39,587 nucleotides of DNA from Bacteroidales bacterium UBA5371 (GTDB taxonomy: Bacteria; Bacteroidota; Bacteroidia; Bacteroidales; P3), in contig DHPF01000005.1 of assembly GCA_002407855.1 (NCBI GenBank), positions 1,456-41,042 on the forward strand. Reading direction: 5' to 3'. The notes under the pieces are model-generated. The model worked only from the letters and a program-made list of their open reading frames with translations, searched no databases and had not been told where the DNA came from. This document shows, one piece after another, positions 17,830-25,136 of the stretch. The first letter of the stretch is position 1, and each line of letters opens with the position of its first letter. The position numbers and the translations under genes were made by a program.

Positions 17830-18654
17830 TTATTTCTTACGTTTTTCAATAATATATTTATTAGAATGCTTCTTAGGAGCTCTTGTTTTGTAACCTCTTG
17901 AAGGAATTCCTTTTCTTGAACGAGGTTGTCCTCCAGTAGCACGACCTTCTCCTCCACCCATTGGGTGATCAACTGGATTCATCACTACACCTCTTGTACG
18001 AGGACGTCTTCCAAGCCAACGAGATCTTCCTGCTTTACCAGAAACTTCTAAGTTATGTTCAATGTTAGAAACCATACCTACTGTTGCTCTACATGCTTGA
18101 AGAATCATTCTTGTTTCACCCGAAGGCATTTTAACAACTGCATACTTTCCATCACGAGACATCAGCTGAGCATAAGAACCTGCACTTCTTGCCATCTTTG
18201 CTCCTTGACCCGGATACAATTCAATATTATGAATTATTGTCCCAAATGGAATTTCACTTAATAATAATGTATTGCCAATTTCTGGGGCAACTCCAATACC
18301 TGACATAATTGTCTGACCAACTTTCAAGCCATGAGGAGAAACTATATAACGTTTTTCACCATCAGCATAGCAAACCAATGCTATACGAGCAGTTCTGTTT
18401 GGATCATATTCAATTGTTTTTACAACAGCTGGAATATTATCTTTTTCTCTACGAAAGTCAATTAAACGATATAATCTTTTATGACCACCTCCAATATAAC
18501 GCATGGTCATCTTTCCTTGATTGTTTCTTCCTCCGCTCTTTTTTCCACCATAAACTAAGCTCTTTTCAGGTTTAGAAGCAGTAACTTCATCAAAGGTACT
18601 TGCAACTTTAAATCTTTGCCCTGGTGTTGTCGGTTTTAATTTTCTTAAAGCCAT
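17830..18654 (-). CDS. rplB: 50S ribosomal protein L2 (uL2)
   Basis: Highly conserved protein needed for subunit association and peptidyl-transferase assembly. It has 274 residues. It contains RNNQGKMTMRYIGGGHKRLY, the KOW-like region and the C-terminal signature VVMNPVDHPMGGGEGRATGG, including the conserved histidine of the HPMGGGEG loop. It ends in a basic tail. Confidence 0.99.
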   Translation of the reverse strand: MALRKLKPTTPGQRFKVASTFDEVTASKPEKSLVYGGKKSGGRNNQGKMTMRYIGGGHKRLYRLIDFRREKDNIPAVVKTIEYDPNRTARIALVCYADGEKRYIVSPHGLKVGQTIMSGIGVAPEIGNTLLLSEIPFGTIIHNIELYPGQGAKMARSAGSYAQLMSRDGKYAVVKMPSGETRMILQACRATVGMVSNIEHNLEVSGKAGRSRWLGRRPRTRGVVMNPVDHPMGGGEGRATGGQPRSRKGIPSRGYKTRAPKKHSNKYIIEKRKK

Positions 18655-18666
18655 CTATCTCTATTC

Positions 18667-18960
18667 TTAAATATTGCTATAAAAATCTATTGTTTCACCT
18701 GCTGCTAACATCACGATAGCTTTTTTGTATGCAGATGTTTTTCCTTGAATAAATCCAGCTTTTGTATAGCGAGATTTATTCTTTCCATTATAGTTCATAG
18801 TATTTACTCTATCAACCTTTACATTATATAAAGACTCCACAGCCTTTTTTATTTCTATTTTATTTGCGCGTTTATCAACTATAAAGCCAAAACGATTAGA
18901 GAATTTCTCCGTTGTTTTAGTCATTTTTTCTGTAATAATCGGTTTTACTATGATTTCCAT
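18667..18960 (-). CDS. rplW: 50S ribosomal protein L23 (uL23)
   Basis: Exit-tunnel protein that docks trigger factor and SRP. It has 97 residues. It starts MEIIVKPIITEKMTKTTEKF, followed by the hallmark FIVDKRANKIEIKKAVESLY and VKVDRVNTMNYNGKNKSRY. It follows rplD by 38 bases. Confidence 0.98.
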   Translation of the reverse strand: MEIIVKPIITEKMTKTTEKFSNRFGFIVDKRANKIEIKKAVESLYNVKVDRVNTMNYNGKNKSRYTKAGFIQGKTSAYKKAIVMLAAGETIDFYSNI

Positions 18961-18998
18961 TTTTATCTTCTTAATAATGTTAATTATTCTTCATATTT

Positions 18999-19631
18999 TT
19001 AAGAATTAGCTAATATATTTTCTAATTCTTTTATTGATGTTTCAGAAAAAATCACATTGTTTGCACGCAATACTTCGTATGTATTGACTGATTTTGCGTC
19101 AGTTACGCTTACATTACTAATATTACGAGCCGACAAAATTACAAAATTATCTTGGTTATTCAACACAAAGAGTGATTTTTTTTCACCTAATTTCAAATCT
19201 CCTATGACTTTTATCATATTTTTGGTCTTTGGAGTATCAAAATTGAAATCTTCAACTATGATCAATTTTTCTTCTTTAACCTTGTAAGATAAAGCTGAAA
19301 CCCTCGCTAAACGCTTAACCTTTTTATTCAATTTAAAAGAATAATCTCTCGGTTTTGGACCAAAAGCTCTACCTCCTCCAACAATTGTTGGACTATTTGT
19401 GTCCCCTGCTCTTGCTCCACCTGTTCCTTTTTGACGTTTTAATTTCTTCGTAGAACCTGAAACCTCTGAACGTTCTTTTGACTTATGAGTTCCTTGACGT
19501 TTATTTGCAAGAAATTGCTTTACGTCTAACCAAATTGCATGATCGTTTGGTTCAACTCCTAATAATGAATCACTAACAGTAATTGTTCTACCAGTGTCAT
19601 TTCCATTTATATTATAAACCCTTAGCTCCAT
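18999..19631 (-). CDS. rplD: 50S ribosomal protein L4 (uL4)
   Basis: Its extended loop reaches the peptide tunnel. It has 210 residues. The loop block RSEVSGSTKKLKRQKGTGGA followed by RAGDTNSPTIVGGGRAFGPK is diagnostic. In E. coli L4 also represses the S10 operon through the rpsJ leader; whether that happens here is unknown. Its start overlaps the rplC stop region by 10 bases, implying translational coupling. Confidence 0.98.
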   Translation of the reverse strand: MELRVYNINGNDTGRTITVSDSLLGVEPNDHAIWLDVKQFLANKRQGTHKSKERSEVSGSTKKLKRQKGTGGARAGDTNSPTIVGGGRAFGPKPRDYSFKLNKKVKRLARVSALSYKVKEEKLIIVEDFNFDTPKTKNMIKVIGDLKLGEKKSLFVLNNQDNFVILSARNISNVSVTDAKSVNTYEVLRANNVIFSETSIKELENILANS

Positions 19632-20251
19632 CTCTCAAGTTTTAAAATTGAACCCTTTGGACCTGGAACAGATCCTTTAACTAATACTAAATTCTTTTCT
19701 TCTATTACTTTGAGAATTTCCAAGTTTTGAATCTTAACTCTCTTACCTCCAGTTCTACCTGCCATTCTTAAACCTTTAAATAATCTTGAAGGATAAGAAG
19801 ATGCACCTACAGAACCTGGGGCACGTAATCTGTCATGTTGTCCGTGAGTTTTATCTCCAACGCCACTAAATCCATGACGTTTAACAACACCTTGAAAACC
19901 TTTTCCTTTTGAAATTCCAACAATATCAACATATTCACCTTCTGTAAAAACATTACATGTTAAAATTTCTCCAAAGTTTTTTTTATGACCTTCTTCAAAA
20001 CGAGTAAACTCATGAATGTGTCTTTTAGGAGTTGTACTTGACTTTGCAAAGTGACCTTTCATAGGTTTTGTACAATTTTTCTCCTTCATTTCTTCAAAAG
20101 ACAACTGAATGGCACTATAACCATCTCTCTCTAGAGTCAAAATTTGTGTTACTACACAAGGACCAGCTTCTATGATTGTGCACGGCTGCTGCTTGCCGGA
20201 GGCATCAAATATACTGGTCATTCCGATTTTTTTACCAATTAAACCTGACAT
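19622..20251 (-). CDS. rplC: 50S ribosomal protein L3 (uL3)
   Basis: Early-assembly protein whose long finger approaches the peptidyl-transferase centre. It has 209 residues. It begins MSGLIGKKIGMTSIFDASGK. The finger is visible as GKGFQGVVKRHGFSGVGDKT and GSVGASSYPSRLFKGLRMAG, with the glutamine that is methylated in E. coli lying in the region HGQHDRLRAPGS. It overlaps rplD by 10 bases and is preceded by an 83-bp spacer with a hairpin. Confidence 0.98.
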   Translation of the reverse strand: MSGLIGKKIGMTSIFDASGKQQPCTIIEAGPCVVTQILTLERDGYSAIQLSFEEMKEKNCTKPMKGHFAKSSTTPKRHIHEFTRFEEGHKKNFGEILTCNVFTEGEYVDIVGISKGKGFQGVVKRHGFSGVGDKTHGQHDRLRAPGSVGASSYPSRLFKGLRMAGRTGGKRVKIQNLEILKVIEEKNLVLVKGSVPGPKGSILKLERWS

Positions 20252-20278
20252 TTTTAGTTTTTGTTTTTATTAATAAAT

Positions 20279-20301
20279 CAGCATGCACTTTGCATAGGCT
20301 G
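20279..20301 (-). promoter_or_regulatory. Hairpin in the rpsJ-rplC spacer
   Basis: The 83-bp gap between rpsJ and rplC is long for this operon. On the minus strand CAGC, a CT bulge, ATGCA, loop AAG, then TGCAT and GCTG form a compact nine-pair hairpin. There is no T run after it, so it is not a simple terminator. An RNA regulatory site or processing site is possible; no matching promoter motif was seen. Confidence 0.35.
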
Positions 20302-20334
20302 ACGTTTAACAATTATATCTTTACGATGACTCTG

Positions 20335-20640
20335 TTAAACTTTTATTTCCACTTCAACTCCACTTGGAAGCTCTAATTTCATTAAAGCATCTATTGTTTT
20401 AGCAGAAGTGCTGTAAATATCCAACAATCTCTTATAAGAACTCAATTCAAATTGTTCTCTTGCTTTCTTATTAACGAAAGTGGCACGATTAACTGTAAAT
20501 ATTTTCTTGTTGGTTGGAAGTGGAATTGGACCATTTACAACTGCACCTGTTAGTTTTACAGTTTTAACGATTTTCTCAGCAGATTTGTCCACCAAGTTAT
20601 GATCGTATGATTTTAATTTAATTCTAATTCTTTGACTCAC
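20335..20640 (-). CDS. rpsJ: 30S ribosomal protein S10 (uS10)
   Basis: 30S head protein, also the NusE subunit of antitermination complexes. It has 101 residues. It starts MSQRIRIKLKSYDHNLVDKS and has GPIPLPTNKKIFTVNRATFV and the C-terminal LPSGVEVEIKV. It comes directly after fusA with a 36-base gap; no tuf gene intervenes. Confidence 0.98.
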   Translation of the reverse strand: MSQRIRIKLKSYDHNLVDKSAEKIVKTVKLTGAVVNGPIPLPTNKKIFTVNRATFVNKKAREQFELSSYKRLLDIYSTSAKTIDALMKLELPSGVEVEIKV

Positions 20641-20676
20641 GTTATTTTGTCTTTATATTAGTTTATTTCAATCTTT

Positions 20677-22755
20677 TTATTTCTTCAATACTGATTCAAC
20701 AACATCTTTTGGAGCTTCTGAATAGTGTGAAAATTCCATTGTAGAATTTGCACGACCAGAAGTAATTGTTCTAAGAGATGTTACATAACCAAACATTTGA
20801 GAAAGTGGAACCTTTGCTTTAACCGCTTGAATTCCTATTTTAGCAGTAATACTTTCAAGTATTGCTCTTCTTCTATTTAAATCACCTGTAACCATACCTA
20901 AATATGTATCAGGAGTTGTTACTTCCAAAGACATTATTGGTTCAAGTAAAACAGGCTTTGCTTTTCTTGCTGCTTCTTTAAAGGCAATTTTAGCACAAAG
21001 TTCAAATGATAAAGCATCAGAGTCTACAGCATGATAAGAACCATCTATTAGAGTAATTTTCATGCTTTCAAGAGGGTAACCTCCTAAAACACCATTTATC
21101 ATCGATTGTTTAAATCCTTTTTCAATTGCAGGGATAAATTCTTTTGGAATATTACCTCCTTTAACTTCATTAATAAATTGAAGACCTTTAAAGTTTTCAT
21201 CTGCTGGCTCAATGCGGAATTGTATATCTGCAAATTTACCACGACCACCTGTTTGCTTCTTATAAACTTCTTTATGCTCACAAGAAGAAGTTAGAGCCTC
21301 TTTATAAGCAACTTGTGGTGCACCTTGATTACATTCAACATTAAATTCTCTACGGATACGTTCCATTATAATATCTAAATGTAATTCACCCATACCTTGC
21401 ATAATGGTTTGGCCAGAAGCCTCGTCAGTATTTATTTTTAAAGTTGGGTCTTCTTCCGCAAGTTTAAGTAATGCATTGTTGAATTTATCAACATCTGCTT
21501 GTTGTTTAGGTTCTATTGCTATTGAGATAACAGGCTCTGGGAAAGTCATAGATTCCAAAATAATTGGATGTTTTTCATCGCAAAGAGTGTTACCTGTCTT
21601 TATATCCTTAAATCCAACAGCAGCACCAATATCTCCTGCCTCTATTCTATCAAGAGGGTTTTGTTTATTGGCATGCATTTGCATAATACGAGATATACGC
21701 TCTTTTTTATCTGTTGATGCATTATAAACGTAAGAACCTGCGTCTAATGATCCAGAATAAACACGGAAGAAACAAATTCTTCCGACATAAGGGTCAGTAG
21801 CTATTTTGAAAGCCAAAGCCGAAAACGGAGCTTTTGGATCAACCTTTCTTACTTCTTCATTTTCTGTTTTAGGGTTAATACCTACAACTTCTGGAACATC
21901 TATTGGACTTGGAAGAAATGCAGCAACTGCATCAATTAGATTCTGAATCCCTTTATTCTTGAAAGAAGCTCCACAAAGAACGGGAGTAATTTTCATTGCA
22001 CAAGTTGCTTTGCGAATATGATAAATCATTTCTTCTTCAGTAATTGAGTTCTCATCGTCAATATACTTCATTAAAAGAGTGTCATCTTCCTCAGCAACTC
22101 CTTCAATAAGAGTTTTTCTATATTTTGCAGCTATTTCTTTTAAATCATCTGGCATTGGAATCTCGTATGTCTTAGTTCCATTAGAAGACTCATCATACAT
22201 CAATGCCTTATTAGAAATCAAATCAATAACACCCTTAAACATATCTTCTTGTCCAATTGGTATTTGCAAAGGAACAGGAGATGCTCCTAAGCGTTCTTTG
22301 ATTTGACCAACTACATTAAAAAAGTCTGCTCCTGCACGATCCATTTTATTTATGAATGCAATACGAGGAACATTATATTTATCGGCTTGACGCCATACAG
22401 TTTCACTTTGTGGCTCAACACCACCCACAGCACAGAATAAAGCGACAGCACCATCTAATACACGAAGCGAACGCTCAACCTCAACAGTAAAATCAACGTG
22501 ACCTGGAGTATCTATAATATTAATCTTATATTGATTATTATTATAATTCCAAAATACTGTGGTTGCAGCAGAAGTAATAGTGATACCACGTTCTTGCTCT
22601 TGAGCCATCCAATCCATAGTAGCAGAACCTTCATGCGTCTCCCCTAACTTATGGTTCTTTCCTGTAAAAAACAAGATACGCTCGGTAGTTGTTGTCTTAC
22701 CGGCGTCTATATGAGCCATAATTCCTATATTCCTTGTAAATTTTAAGTCTGCCAT
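20677..22755 (-). CDS. fusA: Elongation factor G
   Basis: Ribosomal translocase GTPase. The 692 residues cover all five domains. GTP-binding motifs are complete: AHIDAGKTT (14-22), RGITITSAATT (switch I, 56-66), DTPGHVDF (82-89) and NKMD (136-139). Domain IV shows GGRGKFADIQFR and ANPKEF-like GNIPKEFIPAIEKGF. The C-terminus has MFGYVTSLRTITSGRANSTM. It lies between rpsG and rpsJ, so it is the housekeeping EF-G of the str operon rather than a second paralogue such as FusB-type EF-G2. Confidence 0.98.
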   Translation of the reverse strand: MADLKFTRNIGIMAHIDAGKTTTTERILFFTGKNHKLGETHEGSATMDWMAQEQERGITITSAATTVFWNYNNNQYKINIIDTPGHVDFTVEVERSLRVLDGAVALFCAVGGVEPQSETVWRQADKYNVPRIAFINKMDRAGADFFNVVGQIKERLGASPVPLQIPIGQEDMFKGVIDLISNKALMYDESSNGTKTYEIPMPDDLKEIAAKYRKTLIEGVAEEDDTLLMKYIDDENSITEEEMIYHIRKATCAMKITPVLCGASFKNKGIQNLIDAVAAFLPSPIDVPEVVGINPKTENEEVRKVDPKAPFSALAFKIATDPYVGRICFFRVYSGSLDAGSYVYNASTDKKERISRIMQMHANKQNPLDRIEAGDIGAAVGFKDIKTGNTLCDEKHPIILESMTFPEPVISIAIEPKQQADVDKFNNALLKLAEEDPTLKINTDEASGQTIMQGMGELHLDIIMERIRREFNVECNQGAPQVAYKEALTSSCEHKEVYKKQTGGRGKFADIQFRIEPADENFKGLQFINEVKGGNIPKEFIPAIEKGFKQSMINGVLGGYPLESMKITLIDGSYHAVDSDALSFELCAKIAFKEAARKAKPVLLEPIMSLEVTTPDTYLGMVTGDLNRRRAILESITAKIGIQAVKAKVPLSQMFGYVTSLRTITSGRANSTMEFSHYSEAPKDVVESVLKK

Positions 22756-22783
22756 TTAGTTTCCTTCTTCCTACTATTATATA

Positions 22784-23251
22784 TTAGAATCTAAAATGAG
22801 AGAATGCCTTATTAGCTTCTGCCATTCTGTGAATATCTTCTTTCTTTTTAAACGCTGAACCCTCTTCCTTAGATGCTGCAATTATTTCACTTGCTAAACA
22901 AAGAGCCATTGTTTTTTCATTTCTTTTTCTTGCGAAACCAATCAAACTCTTCATCCCCATTGATTGCTTTCTTTCTGGACGTATTTCTGAAGGGATTTGG
23001 AATGTTGCACCACCAATCCTACGAGAGCGAACCTCTACATTTGGAGTTACATTAGCTAATGCTTTCTTCCATATTTCCAAACCATCTTCTTTTGTACGTT
23101 CACTTACAACATCTATTGCATCATAGAATATATTGTAAGCTGTTGTTTTTTTACCTTTCAGCATTATATTGTTTACGAATTTTGTTACCATAATTTCGTT
23201 AAACTTTGGATCTGGAAGGATAATTCTTTTTTTTGGTCTTGCTTTTCTCAT
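22784..23251 (-). CDS. rpsG: 30S ribosomal protein S7 (uS7)
   Basis: Assembly initiator of the 30S head, near the E site. It has 155 residues. It starts MRKARPKKRIILPDPKFNEI and has VTKFVNNIMLKGKKTTAYNI, VRSRRIGGATFQIPSEIRPE and the C-terminal KKKEDIHRMAEANKAFSHFR. In E. coli S7 represses the str operon from the rpsL-rpsG spacer; the spacer here is 44 bases with no obvious strong hairpin. Confidence 0.98.
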   Translation of the reverse strand: MRKARPKKRIILPDPKFNEIMVTKFVNNIMLKGKKTTAYNIFYDAIDVVSERTKEDGLEIWKKALANVTPNVEVRSRRIGGATFQIPSEIRPERKQSMGMKSLIGFARKRNEKTMALCLASEIIAASKEEGSAFKKKEDIHRMAEANKAFSHFRF

Positions 23252-23295
23252 ATTTGCAGTAAAGCTATATTATTATATTGTATTACTTAATTTAT

Positions 23296-23676
23296 TTATT
23301 TTGCTGCCTTAGGACGTTTAGTTCCATATTTGGAACGTCTTTGGTTTCTACCATCAACACCAGCAGTATCTAACGCTCCGCGAATGATGTGATAACGAAC
23401 GCCTGGTAAATCCTTAACACGACCACCTCTAATCATTACGATAGAGTGCTCTTGAAGATTATGACCCTCTCCTGGAATATATGCGTTCACTTCCTTTTGG
23501 TTTGTCAAACGAACTCTTGCAACCTTTCTCATTGCAGAATTCGGTTTTTTTGGAGTAGTGGTATAAACTCTTGTGCAAACACCCCTACGTTGAGGACATG
23601 AATCCAGTGCAGGAGACTTACTATTATACTCTAAACTTTTACGTCCTTTACGAACTAATTGTTGAATTGTTGGCAT
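23296..23676 (-). CDS. rpsL: 30S ribosomal protein S12 (uS12)
   Basis: Decoding-centre protein. It has 126 residues. It starts MPTIQQLVRKGRKSLEYNSK and carries the signature TTTPKKPNSAMRKVARVRL. The residues linked to streptomycin response, K43 and K88, and P91 are wild-type, and D89, the residue methylthiolated in E. coli, is present. It is the first gene of the 33-gene operon, with two promoter-like sites upstream. Confidence 0.98.
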   Translation of the reverse strand: MPTIQQLVRKGRKSLEYNSKSPALDSCPQRRGVCTRVYTTTPKKPNSAMRKVARVRLTNQKEVNAYIPGEGHNLQEHSIVMIRGGRVKDLPGVRYHIIRGALDTAGVDGRNQRRSKYGTKRPKAAK

Positions 23677-23729
23677 ATCTTAATTTAAAATTAATACATA
23701 TTTTTATTTCCTTGCTAAATTTTGGGTTG

Positions 23730-23760
23730 CAAAGGTATTACTATTATTTTAAATACACAA
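23730..23760 (-). promoter_or_regulatory. Proximal promoter of rpsL
   Basis: On the minus strand TTG (23758-23760), 20 bases, then TACCTTTG (23730-23737) match the phylum's promoter pattern. The predicted start near 23724 leaves a leader of about 48 bases to the rpsL ATG at 23676. Confidence 0.7.
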
Positions 23761-23834
23761 CAACTTATAGAAAAATTCATCTATTTAATTTGTTTTGTAT
23801 TAAAAAAACCTCAAAAATAAACGTTCAAAATAAA

Positions 23835-23921
23835 TCATAGCCACTTGATTATTATTTGAATTTCACCCTCTTTGTGCTCAACCCAATTACCCTTGTAGAA
23901 TTTAAGAGTAAAACAACACAT
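23835..23921 (-). CDS. Candidate 28-residue small ORF in the rpsL leader
   Basis: An ATG at 23919-23921 opens 28 codons (MCCFTLKFYKGNWVEHKEGE, then IQIIIKWL) to TGA at 23835-23837. It lies just downstream of a near-perfect promoter (23951-23981), with about 23 bases of predicted leader, and ends roughly 100 bases before the proximal rpsL promoter. I do not recognise it. It may be a leader peptide, a short independent gene, or chance; the evidence is only its position and intact frame. Confidence 0.2.
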   Translation of the reverse strand: MCCFTLKFYKGNWVEHKEGEIQIIIKWL

Positions 23922-23950
23922 AAAAAGTCGTTACCTAATTTTTGGGAGTG

Positions 23951-23981
23951 CAAAAGTACAAAAAATAATAATACCACCAAA
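23951..23981 (-). promoter_or_regulatory. Distal consensus promoter upstream of rpsL
   Basis: On the minus strand TTTG (23978-23981), exactly 19 bases, then TACTTTTG (23951-23958) is a full match to the Bacteroidota consensus. It would give a transcript starting near 23944 with a leader of about 270 bases before rpsL. Confidence 0.7.
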
Positions 23982-24017
23982 TATTTTTATCTTTTTTTTA
24001 TTTTTTGTTGCTTTTTG

Positions 24018-24048
24018 TTGCACGATTCAATAAAAGTTCGTTTCTTTG
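24018..24048 (+). promoter_or_regulatory. Probable promoter of the rubredoxin gene
   Basis: TTG (24018-24020), 20 bases, then TTTCTTTG (24041-24048) resembles the phylum promoter, with TT in place of TA at the first two bases of the -7 element. Transcription would start near 24055, about 17 bases before the ATG. It is divergent from the distal rpsL promoter. Confidence 0.5.
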
Positions 24049-24071
24049 CCAAACAAAAAATAGAAAAAACT

Positions 24072-24239
24072 ATGGAAAACAGAAAATTTGAATGCCAACC
24101 TTGCGGATATATTTACGATCCTGCGATAGGTGATCCTGACAGTGGAATTAAACCAGGAACCCCATTTAGTGAACTTCCTGATGATTGGGTATGCCCATTA
24201 TGTGGAGCATATAAAGAAGATTTTGAACCAATTGACTAA
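24072..24239 (+). CDS. Rubredoxin
   Basis: Small one-iron electron carrier of 55 residues, typical of anaerobes and often used in peroxide or oxygen detoxification. The iron ligands C8 and C11 (CQPCGYIY) and C41 and C44 (CPLCGAYKEDF) are present with the usual spacing, as is the GDPDSGI segment and PFSELPDDWVCP. The start at 24072 gives the normal family length. The frame is open upstream to 23856, but that extension is AT-rich, low-complexity and runs through the promoter, so it is rejected. It is a single-gene unit that converges on the exosortase gene. Confidence 0.95.
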   Translation: MENRKFECQPCGYIYDPAIGDPDSGIKPGTPFSELPDDWVCPLCGAYKEDFEPID

Positions 24240-24264
24240 TTAGAGTTCCCACTTGGGACAAATG

Positions 24265-24300
24265 AAAAAGGCTGCTAAGAAATTAGTTCAGCCTTTTTTT
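24265..24300. terminator. Bidirectional terminator between rubredoxin and exosortase genes
   Basis: Stem AAAAAGGCTG (24265-24274) pairs with CAGCCTTTTT (24289-24298), with CTAA/TTAG extending it internally. T runs occur on both strands. It ends the rubredoxin transcript and overlaps the exosortase stop codon, so it probably serves both convergent genes. Confidence 0.85.
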
Positions 24301-24886
24301 CATTCTTAGAAAGAGGATTCTTCTTAGTATAAGCAAAAAACTCAATCCATATAACCCAAATTAAGAATACAACTACATAATGAAAAGGCCGCCCTATCCA
24401 GTCGTGAATAAATTGATACTTATCAGAATGATAGAGCAGGACACCTGTTAAACCAAATATTCTTACAATATTGAAAAAAAGTACAACAATACTTGCACAA
24501 AGAAAATACACCATTCTCTTCCATAGTTTATTTGGAACAATCAACATAATCATAAATAATTGTAATAACTGTTTAATTCCAGAACAACTATCAACTACTT
24601 CCATTGTGCAAATGGTGATATTATTAGAATCGAAAAATCGTAGGCATGAAGAAGCAACCTCAAAATCGGTAGCGAAGAAAAATTCTGATAAAAGAGCAGT
24701 TCCTTTTAAGGCAATAAGAGTAAAAAAATCATAAATATCTTTTGTCCAAGAGCCAAACAACCATAAGTTCATATTCGTTTCCCAATAAAGAAAATGAAAT
24801 AGAATTGTTACCACAGCAAAGAGAAGAAAATCCTTAACAATTGGATTGTTTTTAATAAATTGCTTTATTCTTTTTCTCTTTACCAT
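24275..24886 (-). CDS. Exosortase/archaeosortase-family transpeptidase
   Basis: Integral membrane cysteine protease/transpeptidase that, in characterised relatives, cleaves C-terminal sorting tripartite signals of exported proteins. It has 203 residues with about five to six hydrophobic segments (about 18-35, 52-70, 108-118, 126-150, 168-186). The family's catalytic triad is visible: C101 in VVDSCSGIKQ, R142 in FFNIVRIFG and H161 in FIHDWIGRP. The C-terminus is basic and charged. Bacteroidota have several such subfamilies (for example XrtF and XrtN), and I cannot assign one by eye. No PEP-CTERM-like partner is visible in the window. It lies downstream of tonB across a 250-bp repeat spacer with no clear promoter of its own. 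Confidence 0.85.
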   Translation of the reverse strand: MVKRKRIKQFIKNNPIVKDFLLFAVVTILFHFLYWETNMNLWLFGSWTKDIYDFFTLIALKGTALLSEFFFATDFEVASSCLRFFDSNNITICTMEVVDSCSGIKQLLQLFMIMLIVPNKLWKRMVYFLCASIVVLFFNIVRIFGLTGVLLYHSDKYQFIHDWIGRPFHYVVVFLIWVIWIEFFAYTKKNPLSKNEKKAELIS

Positions 24887-24938
24887 ACATTAATATATAT
24901 ATAAATTATTTTTCTTTTCGTTGTGTAGGATTTTTCTG

Positions 24939-25134
24939 ATAGGCTTTGAAATATTTTTCAATAGGCTTTGAAATTATTTTCAATAGCTATTGAAATATTT
25001 TTCAATAAGCGTTAGGATTTTTCTTTACCAGCGTTAGATTTTTTTTAAACGGCATTAGGATGATTTTCAATAAGCGTTGATATTATTTTTAACGCCATTA
25101 GAAATATTTCTGATAAGCATTAGGATATTATTAG
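24939..25134. repeat. Degenerate 22-bp tandem array (about nine units)
   Basis: Nine successive units of 21-22 bases tile the tonB-exosortase spacer. Starts are near 24939, 24961, 24983, 25005, 25027, 25048, 25070, 25092 and 25113. The consensus is roughly ATAAGCGTTAGGATATTTTT; the first two units are nearly identical (ATAGGCTTTGAAAT...). No open frame runs through it. It begins right beside the tonB stop codon. Confidence 0.85.
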
Positions 25135-25136
25135 GT

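Noticed and set aside
23856..24071. N-terminal extension of the rubredoxin frame
   Set aside because: It runs through the promoter region, is low in complexity, and the internal ATG at 24072 gives the normal 55-residue rubredoxin.
24939..25134. CRISPR array interpretation of the 22-bp repeats
   Set aside because: Units are contiguous with no unique spacers, are too short and degenerate, and no cas genes are present in the window.
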